A stretch of 64,000 nt of DNA from Paenibacillus sp. Soil522 (GCF_001428245.1 NZ_LMRV01000099.1:124864-188863), one strand, 5' to 3'. Numbered from the stretch's first letter, positions 43,106-52,316 are shown. Notes: a model not told the origin generated them from the sequence alone. A program made the numbers and translations.

Positions 43106-45157
43106 TTAATTCTGATCTATACGCAGCACTTCCACGCGGTTGGAGAAAAAGGTGGCGCCGCCGCCCATATCCGCAAGCCGCTGCGGCGTAAGGGCATTGA
43201 CAGCTTGCCGGCCTATTTGATGATCTTCCCACCACAAGCCTTGCGTAACGAGTACACCCGGCAGCACATCATTTCCGATTCGCAGCGTCATTTCTACAGC
43301 GCCTCTATCGTTGCGGATTTTTACGCGTTCCCCATCGTCGAAGCCGAGCGCTGCCGCATCATCCGCATGCATATGAAGCTGCGGTTTCTTCTCAAGCTTC
43401 TGCAAACGTTCTTGATTAGCGAAGGTCGAGTTGATGAAGCTGTGGTTCGGGCCGGTTACCAGCCAAAACGGATAGGTGTCCGGCTCGCGCAGCGGCGAGT
43501 GAACGGGTACCGGCGGCAAGCCGGCCTTCAGCATGGACTCCGAAAAAAGCTCGATTTTACCGGATGGCGTCGGAATGATTGATGTGATAGGAGGAAGCAG
43601 ACCGCCTCCAGCTTTCATCCATGTTTTCGCCTGCAGCTCATCGAAGGTGATGCCTTTCAGGAATGGGTTGTGCTCGCTATCCAGCGCCTCGCGTATCATT
43701 TGCTCCTCGCTTATGTCAAATAGCTCTTGCTCAAAGCCTAGCCGGAGCGCCAATTCCTTAAAGAGAGTAAAGTTCGATTTGCATTCTCCCATAGGGTCCA
43801 TAATCGGCTCGTGAAGCTGCAAATACAGATGCCAATAAGACGTGTATAAATCTAAATTTTCAAAATGAGAGGTAGCCGGCAGCACAATATCCGAATATTT
43901 GCAGGTGTCCGTTAAAAACAAATCATGCGTGACCGTAAAGAGGTCGCTGCGCAGAAGCCCTTCGCGCACGCGGTTCTGATCCGGCGCAACGATTGCCGGG
44001 TTGCTGTTATAGACGAACAGCATCCGGACAGGAGGAGCCAAATCGAGAAGGGCATCTCCAAGCTGGTTCATGCTGACGGTGCGGACATCCGGGTCCGGCA
44101 GCAAATCCGGCCGCTCGATTTTTAGGCCGTTAAGTCGCGAGTACCAGCTGTTTCCCTTCATGGCGCCTCCGCCGCGAACCCCCCATTGACCGGTTAAGGC
44201 AGGCAGACATGAAATCGTTCTAACGATCATGCCTCCGTTGTCGTGATGCTGTAACCCGTTTCCAATGCGAATAAAGGAAGGGCTTGTTGTACCGTATAGG
44301 CGGCCAAGCTCTTCGATCTCTGCTGCAGGCACGCCGGTAATCGCTTCGACACGCTCAGGCGTATATTCCGCTGCTTGCAGAGCCAGCTCCTTGTAGCCTA
44401 TTGCGTGCTGTTCGAGAAATGCCGTATGCGCAAGTCCGTCTCGAATGATGACATGCATCATGCCAAGCGCAAGTGCAGCATCGGTTCCCGGCTTTACATG
44501 GATGAAGCGATCCGCCCATGCAGAGGTGCGGTTGCGGTGAACGTCGATATGGATAACCGTTGCTCCATTTCTTCTGGCTTCCGTTGCCAGCATCGTCTGA
44601 TGCATATTGGTAGATACCAAGTTACATCCCCAAATCAGGAATAGCTTCGTATGTACCGTATCCTCCGGATCAATACCAATGGAGCCTCCCATCGTATATG
44701 TATATCCTTCAGCTCCAGCCGCGTTACAAATGGACCGATCAAGCTGACTCGCGCCGAGACGGTGGAAGAAACGGCGATCCATGCCTTCGGCATTCAGCAC
44801 GCCCATATTGCCATAGAAGCTGTAAGGCAATATGGCGTCGGCGCCGTGCTCTGTCTTGATGCTCTGCATACGCGCCGCAATTTCCTCGTATGCTTCCTCC
44901 CAAGTGATGCGCTCGAAAGAAAGATCTCCCTTAGGCCCGATGCGGCGCATCGGATAAAGCAGCCGCTCCGGATGATATACCCGGTCACTTAATTGTCTAA
45001 CCTTGTTGCATATCGCGCCGCGAGTGACGGGATGCTCCGTATCTCCGGTTATTTGAGTAATTTTTCCTTCTTCGAGGGTGACGCTAAGCCCGCAAGTATC
45101 GGGACAGTCAAAAGGACAAACGGAACGCACTGTTCTGTTTACCACAGGTCTACTCAT
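43106..45157 (-). CDS. Molybdopterin oxidoreductase (DMSO reductase superfamily)
   Basis: 683 aa. The N-terminal 4Fe-4S ligand set is CPFDCPDTC...C (Cys 14, 18, 22, 50). The molybdopterin region includes SICNAAGAEGY, LIWGCNLVSTNMHQ, YNSNPAIVAPDQ and LPATSHFEN, followed by a C-terminal MGD-binding domain (LVTGPNHSFINSTFAN, HADDAAALGFDDGERVKIRNDRG). No Tat signal is visible, so it is cytoplasmic. B. subtilis YyaE is a similar orphan. Start ATG 45157 has AGGAGTG upstream. The substrate is unknown. It lacks partner subunits here. Confidence 0.88.
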   Translation of the reverse strand: MSRPVVNRTVRSVCPFDCPDTCGLSVTLEEGKITQITGDTEHPVTRGAICNKVRQLSDRVYHPERLLYPMRRIGPKGDLSFERITWEEAYEEIAARMQSIKTEHGADAILPYSFYGNMGVLNAEGMDRRFFHRLGASQLDRSICNAAGAEGYTYTMGGSIGIDPEDTVHTKLFLIWGCNLVSTNMHQTMLATEARRNGATVIHIDVHRNRTSAWADRFIHVKPGTDAALALGMMHVIIRDGLAHTAFLEQHAIGYKELALQAAEYTPERVEAITGVPAAEIEELGRLYGTTSPSFIRIGNGLQHHDNGGMIVRTISCLPALTGQWGVRGGGAMKGNSWYSRLNGLKIERPDLLPDPDVRTVSMNQLGDALLDLAPPVRMLFVYNSNPAIVAPDQNRVREGLLRSDLFTVTHDLFLTDTCKYSDIVLPATSHFENLDLYTSYWHLYLQLHEPIMDPMGECKSNFTLFKELALRLGFEQELFDISEEQMIREALDSEHNPFLKGITFDELQAKTWMKAGGGLLPPITSIIPTPSGKIELFSESMLKAGLPPVPVHSPLREPDTYPFWLVTGPNHSFINSTFANQERLQKLEKKPQLHMHADDAAALGFDDGERVKIRNDRGAVEMTLRIGNDVLPGVLVTQGLWWEDHQIGRQAVNALTPQRLADMGGGATFFSNRVEVLRIDQN

Positions 45158-45352
45158 TACCGTTTCACTCCTTTCAGCAGTTGTTTCATGTCTTTCTATC
45201 ATAACATAGGAGAAGCTGTTAATAGTGCCTTATTGCCCGCAGCGCACGGACAGACATGCCGCCATAGACGTTTCCAGCTGTTTGTCTATTGACAGTACCT
45301 CACTTGTTATGTAAGATTTAATCTGCTGAACATGAAGCCGTACAACTAAATC

Positions 45353-45428
45353 ATTCGTATAACCTCACAGATTTAAGCTTGAATAGGGTGAGGGTCTCTA
45401 CGGGAAGCCTAACTTCCTAACTACGAAT
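45353..45428 (+). ncRNA. Purine riboswitch aptamer (guanine-type, variant loops)
   Basis: P1 ATTCGTA/TACGAAT is perfectly paired. J1/2 carries TATAAC, P2 is CCTCAC/GTGAGG, J2/3 reads GTCTCTAC, P3 is GGGAAG/CTTCC and J3/1 reads AACTAC. These are the core positions of the xpt class, and the C of ACTA (position 74) indicates guanine/hypoxanthine. L2 is longer than the usual 7 bases (about 19), but still ends GAATAGG, and L3 has CCTAA, so the loop-loop GG/CC contacts can form. It precedes an EamA transporter. Confidence 0.8.
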
Positions 45429-45446
45429 ATGCGATCATTTCACTTT

Positions 45447-45475
45447 GATCCTGTATTCGTCGTTAGGATTTTTTT
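45447..45475 (+). terminator. Riboswitch expression-platform terminator
   Basis: ATCCT/AGGAT stem followed by TTTTTTT. Its loop contains TATTCGT, which can pair with ACGAATA at the 3' strand of P1 (45423-45429). Ligand-stabilised P1 should therefore favour termination (OFF switch). Confidence 0.7.
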
Positions 45476-45525
45476 GTGCGTTCATATGGAAATTTGCGAT
45501 ACTTCAGGAAGGAGAAATGTACGGG

Positions 45526-46464
45526 ATGAAATATTTATTATCGGTTTTTCTGGGTGCGGCAAGCTATGGCATTTTATCCACAATCGTCGTTTTGGCTTAT
45601 GGCAACGGTTATATGCTTGGCGAAGTGGTTGGCAGTCAGCTGCTTACGGGCTTCGTACTCGCGTGGATGCTTGCTTTATTTATGAAGTGGAGGAAGAAGA
45701 GCAGCAAAGGAGCAAGCAAGGGGTTTGTTGCTGTCGTCGCTTCGGAGAGCGTGACGAAGCTAACCTGGAAGCATCGTCTGCTCCTGATGGCGGCGGGAAC
45801 GCCATCAGCTGTAACCGGCCTGCTTTATTATCAATCGCTTCGTTACATTCCGGCTTCATTGGCCATTATTTTATTATTCCAATTCACATGGATCGGTGTT
45901 CTCATTCAAGCCGTAAGCAAGCGAAAACGTCCTAACGGCATTATGTTTTTCACGATTGCCATCTTGTTCGGAGGAACGGTGCTTGCTGCCGGCATCATGG
46001 AGCAAGGCACAGGCATGTTTAATATAACAGGTGTAATTTTGGGCCTGCTATCTGCAATAAGCTACTCGCTGTTTATTTTATTTAGCGGAAAGGCAGTTCC
46101 CTCCGTACATCCGGCGTATCGCAGCGTGTGGATGATAACCGGCGGCATGCTGCTTGTATTTATTTTGTTTCCGCCGTTGTTTTTGTTCAATGGTCTTTTT
46201 TGGAGCCATTTAATGCTTTATGGTTTTTTGCTTGGCTTGTTCGGCGCATTTATTCCACCTGTTCTGTTTGCAGTCGGTGTGCCGCATATCGGTGAGGGGA
46301 TGGCTGGCATTGTTGGCGCATCGGAGCTTCCTGTAGCGGTACTGCTTTCGTCCTTTATTCTCAATGAGCATGTGAGTGTGCTGCAGTGGACTGGAGTTAT
46401 CGTCGTATTGATCGGAATCGCGCTGCCCGAGCTGTTGAAGCGAAGACGAATAAGCATGGAGTAG
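45526..46464 (+). CDS. EamA/DMT-superfamily transporter under purine riboswitch control
   Basis: 312 aa, ten predicted TM helices in two EamA repeats (SVFLGAASYGILSTIVVLAYG; FNITGVILGLLSAISYSLFILFSG). Start ATG 45526 is 11 bases after AAGGAG; ATG 45517 is too close to it. The purine riboswitch upstream implies expression falls when guanine-type ligand is plentiful, which suggests uptake of a purine or related compound. That transport role is an inference; EamA proteins carry varied metabolites. Confidence 0.85.
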   Translation: MKYLLSVFLGAASYGILSTIVVLAYGNGYMLGEVVGSQLLTGFVLAWMLALFMKWRKKSSKGASKGFVAVVASESVTKLTWKHRLLLMAAGTPSAVTGLLYYQSLRYIPASLAIILLFQFTWIGVLIQAVSKRKRPNGIMFFTIAILFGGTVLAAGIMEQGTGMFNITGVILGLLSAISYSLFILFSGKAVPSVHPAYRSVWMITGGMLLVFILFPPLFLFNGLFWSHLMLYGFLLGLFGAFIPPVLFAVGVPHIGEGMAGIVGASELPVAVLLSSFILNEHVSVLQWTGVIVVLIGIALPELLKRRRISME

Positions 46465-46470
46465 CCTTAC

Positions 46471-46511
46471 AGCCAGCAAGCTCTTCCCGGATGAGCAGCT
46501 GGCTTTCTTTT
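46471..46511 (+). terminator. Terminator of the EamA gene
   Basis: Arms AGCCAGC and GCTGGCT with inner GCTC/GAGC, then TTCTTTT. Confidence 0.8.
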
Positions 46512-46538
46512 GTCAAGGACATAAGCCGTTCATATATT
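46510..46538 (+). promoter_or_regulatory. Promoter of the thioredoxin-reductase-like gene
   Basis: -35 TTGTCA, 17-base spacer, -10 TATATT, about 85 bases before the start codon. Confidence 0.65.
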
Positions 46539-46624
46539 CGTTGAATAACGGGTACACATTTCATTAATAATAAAGAATCATTTGTTATTGAATTCGATTA
46601 GCTGGCAGGGCAGGAGGATTTAGG

Positions 46625-47521
46625 GTGCAATATGACTGTGTGATTGTAGGGGGAGGCATTGCAGGTCTACAAGCTGCTATACAATTAGGAAGATATCGTC
46701 ATCATGTAGCCGTGATTGACAGCGGCGATGGACGATCTACCGTATGCAGAAGCTACCATAACCTAATCGGCTTTCCGAATGGCATTAGCGGTGCCGAGCT
46801 TCTTGCTTCAGGAAAAAAGCAAGCAGAGAAGCTGGGCATAAGATTTATAAAGGCTACAGTCGTACGTGCGGAGAGGGATGCTGATGGCTTACGGTTAATT
46901 ACCTCCGATGAAATGAGCTTTCGAGGTAAACGGCTGCTGCTCGCAACGGGTGTAAAGGACCGGCTCCCTAATTTCCCTATGCTTTTTCCTTGCATGGGAA
47001 TTAGTGTTTACGTTTGTCCGGACTGCGACGGTTACGAAGTATCCGGCAAGCAAACGCTTGTGCTGGGAGCCGGAAATACGGGTGCGCAAATGGCGCTTAC
47101 CCTCACGCATTGGACGGTAGATCTCATCTATGTGAATCATGAACGGTCACCGGTTGATGAAGAGCTTCGCCGTCGTCTTGCAGAGAAAAGGATCCTATAC
47201 ATCGAAAAATCGATCCGAACGGTCATTGCCGATCAGGCTCAGTTCCAAGGCATTATATTGGAAGACGGCTCGAGTATTTACCGCGAGCGGTGCTTTGTCG
47301 CTTTCGGAGGCAACGAAGTGCGCTCCGCTATCGCCAATCAGCTTGGGGCTCAGCTGATGGATAATAAGCATATACTCGTTGATCAGCGTACCAAGCTCAC
47401 TAGCGCCGAGCATGTTTGGGCTGCGGGGGACGTTACCGCACATTCCGAAATGGTAACCATTGCGATGGGAGACGGAAGTCAAGCGGCCATTTGGATTCAC
47501 AAGAGTCTAATCGCTACATAG
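46625..47521 (+). CDS. Thioredoxin reductase-like FAD/NAD(P) oxidoreductase
   Basis: 298 aa. FAD motif [20 protein letters not shown], redox pair CPDC in [12 protein letters not shown] (about residues 136-139), NAD(P) motif [16 protein letters not shown] and a C-terminal FAD motif [10 protein letters not shown]. It is a little shorter than TrxB (about 310-320 aa) and divergent, so the partner protein may be other than thioredoxin. Start GTG 46625 with CAGGAGG upstream. It converges on and overlaps the ClpP-like gene by 8 bases. Confidence 0.85.
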   Translation: MQYDCVIVGGGIAGLQAAIQLGRYRHHVAVIDSGDGRSTVCRSYHNLIGFPNGISGAELLASGKKQAEKLGIRFIKATVVRAERDADGLRLITSDEMSFRGKRLLLATGVKDRLPNFPMLFPCMGISVYVCPDCDGYEVSGKQTLVLGAGNTGAQMALTLTHWTVDLIYVNHERSPVDEELRRRLAEKRILYIEKSIRTVIADQAQFQGIILEDGSSIYRERCFVAFGGNEVRSAIANQLGAQLMDNKHILVDQRTKLTSAEHVWAAGDVTAHSEMVTIAMGDGSQAAIWIHKSLIAT

Positions 47522-48101
47522 ATGTAATCACCTTGTCGATTATTCCGTATTCCAACGCTTCTTCAGATGACATATAATAGTCACGATCCATATCTTTTTC
47601 GATTTTTTCGAGCGGTTGACCTGTTCTTTCGGCGGAGATTTGATTTAATTTTGTCCGAATGTTCAAGATCCGCTTTGCACTAATTGCGATGTCGCTCGCT
47701 TGCCCCTGTACACCGCCGTGAGGCTGATGAATCATAATTTCGCTATTAGGCAGCGCGGATCGATGACCTTTCTCGCCTGCTAGCAAGAGGATGGCGGCGA
47801 AGGAAGCGGCAAATCCGGTACAAATCGTATGCACAGGAGGCTTGACGAATTGCATCGTATCAAGGATAGCGAAGCCGGCAGAGGTGGAGCCCCCGGGACT
47901 GTTAATGTACATTGAAATTTCTTTATCCGGATCCTCCGCTGCCAGAAACAATAATTGAGCGATGATGCTGTTCGCGACATTATCGTCAATCGCCGACCCT
48001 AAGAACACGATCCGATCTTTCAAAAGTCTGGAATAAATGTCGTAAGATCTTTCGCCGCGACTTGATTGCTCAACCACATATGGAACATAATGACTCATCA
48101 T
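47514..48101 (-). CDS. ClpP-family protease paralogue
   Basis: 195 aa, standard ClpP length. Serine site [24 protein letters not shown] (canonical GMAASMGAFLL), His in [16 protein letters not shown], Asp and the [22 protein letters not shown] end. The substitutions around the active serine suggest a second ClpP rather than the housekeeping one. It would form a tetradecameric chamber with a Clp ATPase. Start ATG 48101 (or 48098) follows GGGAGG. It is divergent from an ECF sigma factor gene. Confidence 0.88.
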   Translation of the reverse strand: MMSHYVPYVVEQSSRGERSYDIYSRLLKDRIVFLGSAIDDNVANSIIAQLLFLAAEDPDKEISMYINSPGGSTSAGFAILDTMQFVKPPVHTICTGFAASFAAILLLAGEKGHRSALPNSEIMIHQPHGGVQGQASDIAISAKRILNIRTKLNQISAERTGQPLEKIEKDMDRDYYMSSEEALEYGIIDKVITSM

Positions 48102-48278
48102 TTTAACCTCCCGATTCATTTTGCTGTTTTCGATCTGTAAACGAATAGGAGCCGGGAAAGGATACGGCGTTTTTTTAACGATCTTTGCGTATCCTTTGTC
48201 ATTCTCCATTCGTTTACTTATGTAAGGATAACTCCCTTTACCTAGCGTAAGACGGGATAGAGCTGAGGAGGCTGAATT

Positions 48279-49016
48279 ATGATTTTAGCGGATACTTTAA
48301 CAAATAAGGAAGCGCGCAGCGAAGAAAAAAACATGGAGCAGCTGCAAGCAGTCGTACAGCGTTATTGCTTGTCTCTTACAAGGTCAAGGTGGGATGCCGA
48401 GGATTTAGCGCAGGAAACTTGGTTAAAAGGAATGCGGGCCGCAATAAACGCAACCCATGATAACCGTGAGGCTCTATTGCTGCGTATTGCCAAAAATACA
48501 TGGATCGATCAATCGCGCAGACGGAATCAATACGCTCGTCTCTTAATGCAAGAGAAACAAGTGGAGGCAGCGTCGAATACGGGCAGCCTGGAGCTTGAGG
48601 AGGCATTGTATGCGCTCATGAAGCATTTATCCCCGCTTCAACGCACCGTTTTTATGCTTCGAGATGTTTTAGGTTTCTCCGCTCGGGAGACAGCGAAGCT
48701 GCTCAACTCGACGGCTGGAGCAATGAAAGCAGCGCTGCATCGTGCTCGGGAAGCCTTGCATGAGGTTAGAAGGGAACTGCAAGCAGAAGCTGGCCTATCC
48801 TCCACAGATGAGGAAACGAGAAGTTTCATTTGGGCGATGGCTGCGGCGTATCAAGCTGGAGATCTGGCGCTTCTTATTGAGCTCGCGCAACGGGATGTCG
48901 GGGAAGCCGCGATGATCACGGGTATCATTCAAAATAACCGGCTGCAAGCAAGCAGCCTTGGTCAACAAGCCCGTGCAAAATACAATAAACCGTATACGAT
49001 CGAGATGGCTGCTTAA
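48279..49016 (+). CDS. ECF RNA polymerase sigma factor with C-terminal extension
   Basis: 245 aa. Region 2: [30 protein letters not shown], with helix 2.4-like [14 protein letters not shown]. Region 4: [44 protein letters not shown]. About 75 residues follow region 4, resembling the extended ECF groups whose activity is controlled in cis. No anti-sigma gene is adjacent. GAGGAGG precedes ATG 48279. The divergent ClpP-like gene suggests shared control or regulated proteolysis, which is inference. Confidence 0.85.
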   Translation: MILADTLTNKEARSEEKNMEQLQAVVQRYCLSLTRSRWDAEDLAQETWLKGMRAAINATHDNREALLLRIAKNTWIDQSRRRNQYARLLMQEKQVEAASNTGSLELEEALYALMKHLSPLQRTVFMLRDVLGFSARETAKLLNSTAGAMKAALHRAREALHEVRRELQAEAGLSSTDEETRSFIWAMAAAYQAGDLALLIELAQRDVGEAAMITGIIQNNRLQASSLGQQARAKYNKPYTIEMAA

Positions 49017-49071
49017 GCTGTTCATTTTTCAAATAAATGGGAATAACGAGATAATCTCACTTAGAGTCAAT

Positions 49072-49116
49072 AAAATAAACAGATGCCTATTGGTGTCGGT
49101 TTATTTTGTTTTTTTC
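49072..49116 (+). terminator. Terminator of the sigma factor gene
   Basis: Outer arms AAAATAAAC and GTTTATTTT, then GTTTTTTT. Confidence 0.75.
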
Positions 49117-49188
49117 GATTGAGACGCGGACGTACATGAATTGTGTATAATTAAGCAAACGAAAAAATGGGACTGAGGGCAGATGGTT

Positions 49189-49968
49189 ATGACGAAAAAG
49201 CTTATATTTTTTGATATCGATGGCACATTGGTTGATCACGAGAAAAAAATTCCGCCCTCGACAGAGCAAGCCATTGCGGAATTGAAGGAAGCCGGACATG
49301 AAGTTGTCATTGCGACAGGCAGAGGGCCCTTCATGCTGAAACCCGTCAGTGAAGCGCTAAGCATCGAATCCTACGTTAGCTTTAACGGTTCGTACGTTGT
49401 CTATAACGGTGAAGTGGTATACAGTCATTCCATTGATCCTGTTCGTTTAGCAGAACTTTCCCGAATTTCGATAGCGAATAAGCATCCTTTAGTCTATATG
49501 ACTCCGGAGGGGATGCGAACGAGCACGCATCAAACAGCTTATAGGGATGATGATAATGAACCCTTGAAATTAAGACTCCCGCCACTCGAGCCCGATTATT
49601 ATTTAGGAAAAGAGATTTACCAATGCCTGCTTTATTGTAAGGAAGAAGACGAGGTCTACTATAAAGAAAACTTTTCAGAACTCGGCTATATCCGTTGGCA
49701 TCTATACGGCAGCGATATACTCCCGCCAGGAGGCTCGAAAGCAAGAGGCATTCAAGCGTTAATCGAACGTGCAGGTTTCAACAATGAGGATGTCTATGCT
49801 TTTGGCGATGGGTTGAATGATCTCGAAATGCTGCAATATGTTTATCATAGCGTCGCCATGGGCAATTCGCCTGAAGAAGTGAAGCAAGCAGCTCGTTATG
49901 TCACGAAGGCCGTAACGGAAGATGGAATTATGCATGGACTGAAAATGCTTGGCTTACTAAAAAGCTAG
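49189..49968 (+). CDS. Cof-type HAD hydrolase
   Basis: 259 aa from ATG 49189 (49183 is a second option). Motif I FFDIDGTLVDH, motif II VVIATGR, a C2B-type cap, Lys in PPGGSKARGI and motif IV VYAFGDGLNDLEML. This is the Cof/YkrA-like phosphatase architecture acting on sugar phosphates, nucleotides or pyridoxal phosphate. GAGGG lies 9 bases before 49189. Monocistronic. Confidence 0.85.
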   Translation: MTKKLIFFDIDGTLVDHEKKIPPSTEQAIAELKEAGHEVVIATGRGPFMLKPVSEALSIESYVSFNGSYVVYNGEVVYSHSIDPVRLAELSRISIANKHPLVYMTPEGMRTSTHQTAYRDDDNEPLKLRLPPLEPDYYLGKEIYQCLLYCKEEDEVYYKENFSELGYIRWHLYGSDILPPGGSKARGIQALIERAGFNNEDVYAFGDGLNDLEMLQYVYHSVAMGNSPEEVKQAARYVTKAVTEDGIMHGLKMLGLLKS

Positions 49969-50108
49969 ACGATTTGCGCGGTTATGAACGTCTTTCCCAT
50001 TATTGGTAAAGTTCTTTTATAAATGTTTTTGCACTTTCGCTAGTCTCATATGTCGATATATACTGATGAAGTCGGGCCGACAAATGATGAGGAAAGGAGC
50101 TGATCGAA

Positions 50109-50141
50109 TTGATTAACAAAATGGAGGTGATCTCCGTTTAA
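50109..50141 (+). CDS. Possible 10-aa leader peptide
   Basis: TTG 50109 after AAAGGAG encodes MINKMEVISV and stops inside the perfect palindrome at 50126-50153. Translation through the 5' arm would alter folding of the palindrome, as in attenuator leaders, but no regulated gene directly follows the terminator at 50159. Confidence 0.25.
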   Translation: MINKMEVISV

Positions 50142-50153
50142 ACGGAGATCACC
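50126..50153. repeat. 28-base perfect palindrome
   Basis: GGTGATCTCCGTTT followed directly by its exact reverse complement. It is followed after 5 bases by a separate terminator hairpin. The 5' arm includes GGAGGTGATCTCC-like anti-SD-complementary sequence, so the structure would hide a potential ribosome site. Confidence 0.7.
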
Positions 50154-50158
50154 CATAT

Positions 50159-50187
50159 GAAGGAGACCGCAGGGTCTCCTTCTTTTT
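50159..50187 (+). terminator. Intrinsic terminator
   Basis: GAAGGAGACC, loop GCAG, GGTCTCCTTC, then TTTTT. Confidence 0.88.
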
Positions 50188-50235
50188 CTGAACTTCATCA
50201 CATAAAACTTTAATGGAAATATTGTTAAACATTTC

Positions 50236-50264
50236 TTGTCATCTGAAAAGGCTTACAATATACT
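50236..50264 (+). promoter_or_regulatory. Promoter upstream of the CD3324-like gene
   Basis: -35 TTGTCA, 17-base spacer, -10 TATACT. The first downstream ORF with a good RBS begins at 50378. Confidence 0.6.
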
Positions 50265-50377
50265 TGTAATGTAATTATACGAAAGAGCTTGCATGAACAT
50301 GGAGGACATCCCCTTCATGGATTTTTTGTTTTTCAGATTGGATTGGCTTTACAAATAATCGAAGGGAGGCCGCAAAG

Positions 50378-50479
50378 ATGTTGATGAAAACCGCAACGAT
50401 TAATCTTACAAAGATTAGCCTGTTCGAGGAGGACGTTTATTGTGAACTACAAAAATGGGAGAGATGTGCTTCCCCCTAG
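50378..50479 (+). CDS. 33-aa ORF overlapping the CD3324-like gene
   Basis: ATG 50378 with GGGAGG 8 bases upstream encodes 33 residues beginning MLMKTATINLTKISLFEEDV. It overlaps the next gene by 38 bases in another frame. The good RBS suggests it is translated, perhaps to couple translation of the downstream gene. Not a recognised family. Confidence 0.35.
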   Translation: MLMKTATINLTKISLFEEDVYCELQKWERCASP

Positions 50480-50708
50480 CTTATTGAAAGAGCTGCAAAA
50501 ATACATCCAAGGTGATTTGATTTACGTACCGAAGGCAACGGAGAAACGCGCGAATTGGGGAGAGGTTAGCGGAACACGGAAGCTGCTGGCCGAGCGTAAT
50601 AAGGAGATATTCCTTTTTTACACAAATGGGTGGTCTGTTGCCGATCTGGAAAGCAAATATCATTTATCGGGCGAGAGCATCCGCAAAATTATCGTTAAAG
50701 CGCGATAA
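50442..50708 (+). CDS. CD3324-family / Mor-like small DNA-binding protein
   Basis: 88 aa. The N-terminal NYKNGRDVLPPSLLKELQKYIQGDLIYVPK and the C-terminal helix-turn-helix WSVADLESKYHLSGESIRKIIVKAR match the CD3324-type family, related to Mor transcription activators. The segment EKRANWGEVSGTRKLLAERNKEI is also typical. Start GTG 50442 follows GAGGAGG. Probably a small transcription regulator. Target genes unknown. Confidence 0.75.
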   Translation: MNYKNGRDVLPPSLLKELQKYIQGDLIYVPKATEKRANWGEVSGTRKLLAERNKEIFLFYTNGWSVADLESKYHLSGESIRKIIVKAR

Positions 50709-50857
50709 CTTTCGCAAGCAGTACGATACAGATGAACGAACTGTCGAATGTCGAATGATATCATGTAGATTTACGGCGTTATTTGTCGATAAATTATGTG
50801 CACCTTGAAGCGGACGACTGCGGGCAGTCAAATCGTTACCGCTGAATAGAGTAAAAC

Positions 50858-50892
50858 AAAAACCGCATTCCAACCGGAAAGCGGTTTTTTTT
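50858..50892 (+). terminator. Intrinsic terminator
   Basis: AAAAACCGC and GCGGTTTTT arms with inner TCC/GGA, then a T-run. Potentially bidirectional, serving also the minus-strand 96-aa gene. Confidence 0.8.
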
Positions 50893-50968
50893 ATGTGCAA
50901 CAAATCCATCCAGAATATAAAACATAACTGGTGATGATTGCAGATTTGATTCCTTCGGCGGAATCCTG

Positions 50969-51259
50969 TTAACGAGTAGTTGCGGCAGGCAGTTCCACAA
51001 CGGAATGCGGGTACTTATAATCATTCCGGTAGCAATTAGTATCCGAATCATATGTCGATTGCGATAGCTTATGGGAGATCGCAAATATAGACAGTTTCGG
51101 ATTTACATGCAAAGCGGACTCAAAGAAAGAACATCTTTCGAAATTGAAATCCATGGTGGAGATGATAATTACACAGTTCGTGAATGTACAACCAATAAAG
51201 CTGAATCCATCAAAAGTAATCGTTTCATTTTTAAAATGTTCATTAGATATTCTATTCAT
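50969..51259 (-). CDS. 96-aa protein with pentapeptide-like segment
   Basis: Start ATG 51259 on the minus strand with AGGAGCG 7 bases upstream; the frame continues to 51316 but without an RBS. The product, starting MNRISNEHFKNETITFDG, contains SFIGCTFTNCVII...FNFERCSFFES, alternating F and C residues typical of short pentapeptide-like beta-helix proteins in Bacillales. No known function. Confidence 0.55.
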   Translation of the reverse strand: MNRISNEHFKNETITFDGFSFIGCTFTNCVIIISTMDFNFERCSFFESALHVNPKLSIFAISHKLSQSTYDSDTNCYRNDYKYPHSVVELPAATTR

Positions 51260-51506
51260 TATCGACGCTCCTATTCTGTGATGGGACAACCTAATAAAAA
51301 TACTAACAGAAATCATATGTGATGTTTGTCGCTTATTGTTTTAAAAAATAAATAATTAACGACATAAATAGCGGTCATTCGAACTTTGACGCAAAGAAAA
51401 GGAGATATATAAGGCGCTTAATAGGCAATACCGTTAGGTATTCACCTAATTGATCTGCTATGAGTATCTTAATGCTAAAGAGACCCTTAACATTGGAGGA
51501 ATTAGC

Positions 51507-52316
51507 TTGGGATATTACGTGGCAGTGGAGCCTGATGTGAAGATTTATGTAGAGGACGTAAATCCGACTAGCAATAAGGTCATCTTCTTTATTCATGGCT
51601 GGCCTGCTAATCACCATCTGTTCGAGTACCAGTTTAATGTATTTCCTGCCTTGGGCTACCGCTGCATTGGCATCGATCTTAGAGGCTTCGGTCAATCCGA
51701 TAAACCTTACAATGGCTACAATTATGACCGGTTAGCCGACGATGTACGAGCAGTTGTTGATGCTCTTAAACTGCAAAGCTTTACCCTTGCAGGCCATTCT
51801 GTAGGCGGGGCGATCTCCATACGTTATATGGCGCGTCATAACGGCTATGGCGTTGCTAAACTTGTGTTGCTGGCTGCGGCAGCCCCAAGCTTTACTCAGC
51901 GGCCGAACTACCCGTATGGGCTGCCTAAAGATGAAGTGACCAAGCTTATACAAGCTGCTCGCAATGACCGTCCTAAAATGCTTCGAGATCTCGGTGAAAT
52001 GTTCTTTTTCCAAAACGTCACCGAACCTTTCACCGATTGGTTTTTTCAACTCGGCTTACAGGCAGCGGGTTACTCTACTGCAGCTCTGCTCGAATCACTG
52101 AGGGATGAAAGCTTATTCACTGATCTTAGCAAAATAAAAGCTCCGACTTTAATTTTCCAAGGTAAACATGATCAGATCGTGCTTCCGCAGCTTGCTATGG
52201 CGCTCAAGGAAAGTATTCAGGGCTCGAAGCTCATATGGCTGGAATACAGCGGACACGGCTTGTTCTGGGAACAGCGCGATAAAATCAATGAAGAGATGTC
52301 GAAGTTTATCGGCTGA
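51507..52316 (+). CDS. Alpha/beta hydrolase (non-heme chloroperoxidase/esterase type)
   Basis: 269 aa. Oxyanion HGWPANHH, nucleophile elbow LAGHSVGGAIS (Ser about residue 95), acid Asp in FQGKHDQIV and His in YSGHGLFWE. The fold and SDKPYNGYNYDRLADDVRAVVDAL resemble arylesterase/perhydrolase-like enzymes. Start TTG 51507 has TTGGAGGA upstream; the frame is open to 51450 but with poorer signals. Substrate unknown; monocistronic. Confidence 0.8.
   Translation: MGYYVAVEPDVKIYVEDVNPTSNKVIFFIHGWPANHHLFEYQFNVFPALGYRCIGIDLRGFGQSDKPYNGYNYDRLADDVRAVVDALKLQSFTLAGHSVGGAISIRYMARHNGYGVAKLVLLAAAAPSFTQRPNYPYGLPKDEVTKLIQAARNDRPKMLRDLGEMFFFQNVTEPFTDWFFQLGLQAAGYSTAALLESLRDESLFTDLSKIKAPTLIFQGKHDQIVLPQLAMALKESIQGSKLIWLEYSGHGLFWEQRDKINEEMSKFIG

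Noticed and set aside
42857-43582. 241-codon plus-strand frame overlapping the SDR-like gene and the molybdopterin oxidoreductase
   Set aside because: It spans a terminator and lies antisense to the clear oxidoreductase gene. The translation has no family features.
45301-45480. T-box or SAM riboswitch before the EamA gene
   Set aside because: There is no T-box sequence or S-box core. P1, J2/3 and J3/1 fit the purine aptamer instead.
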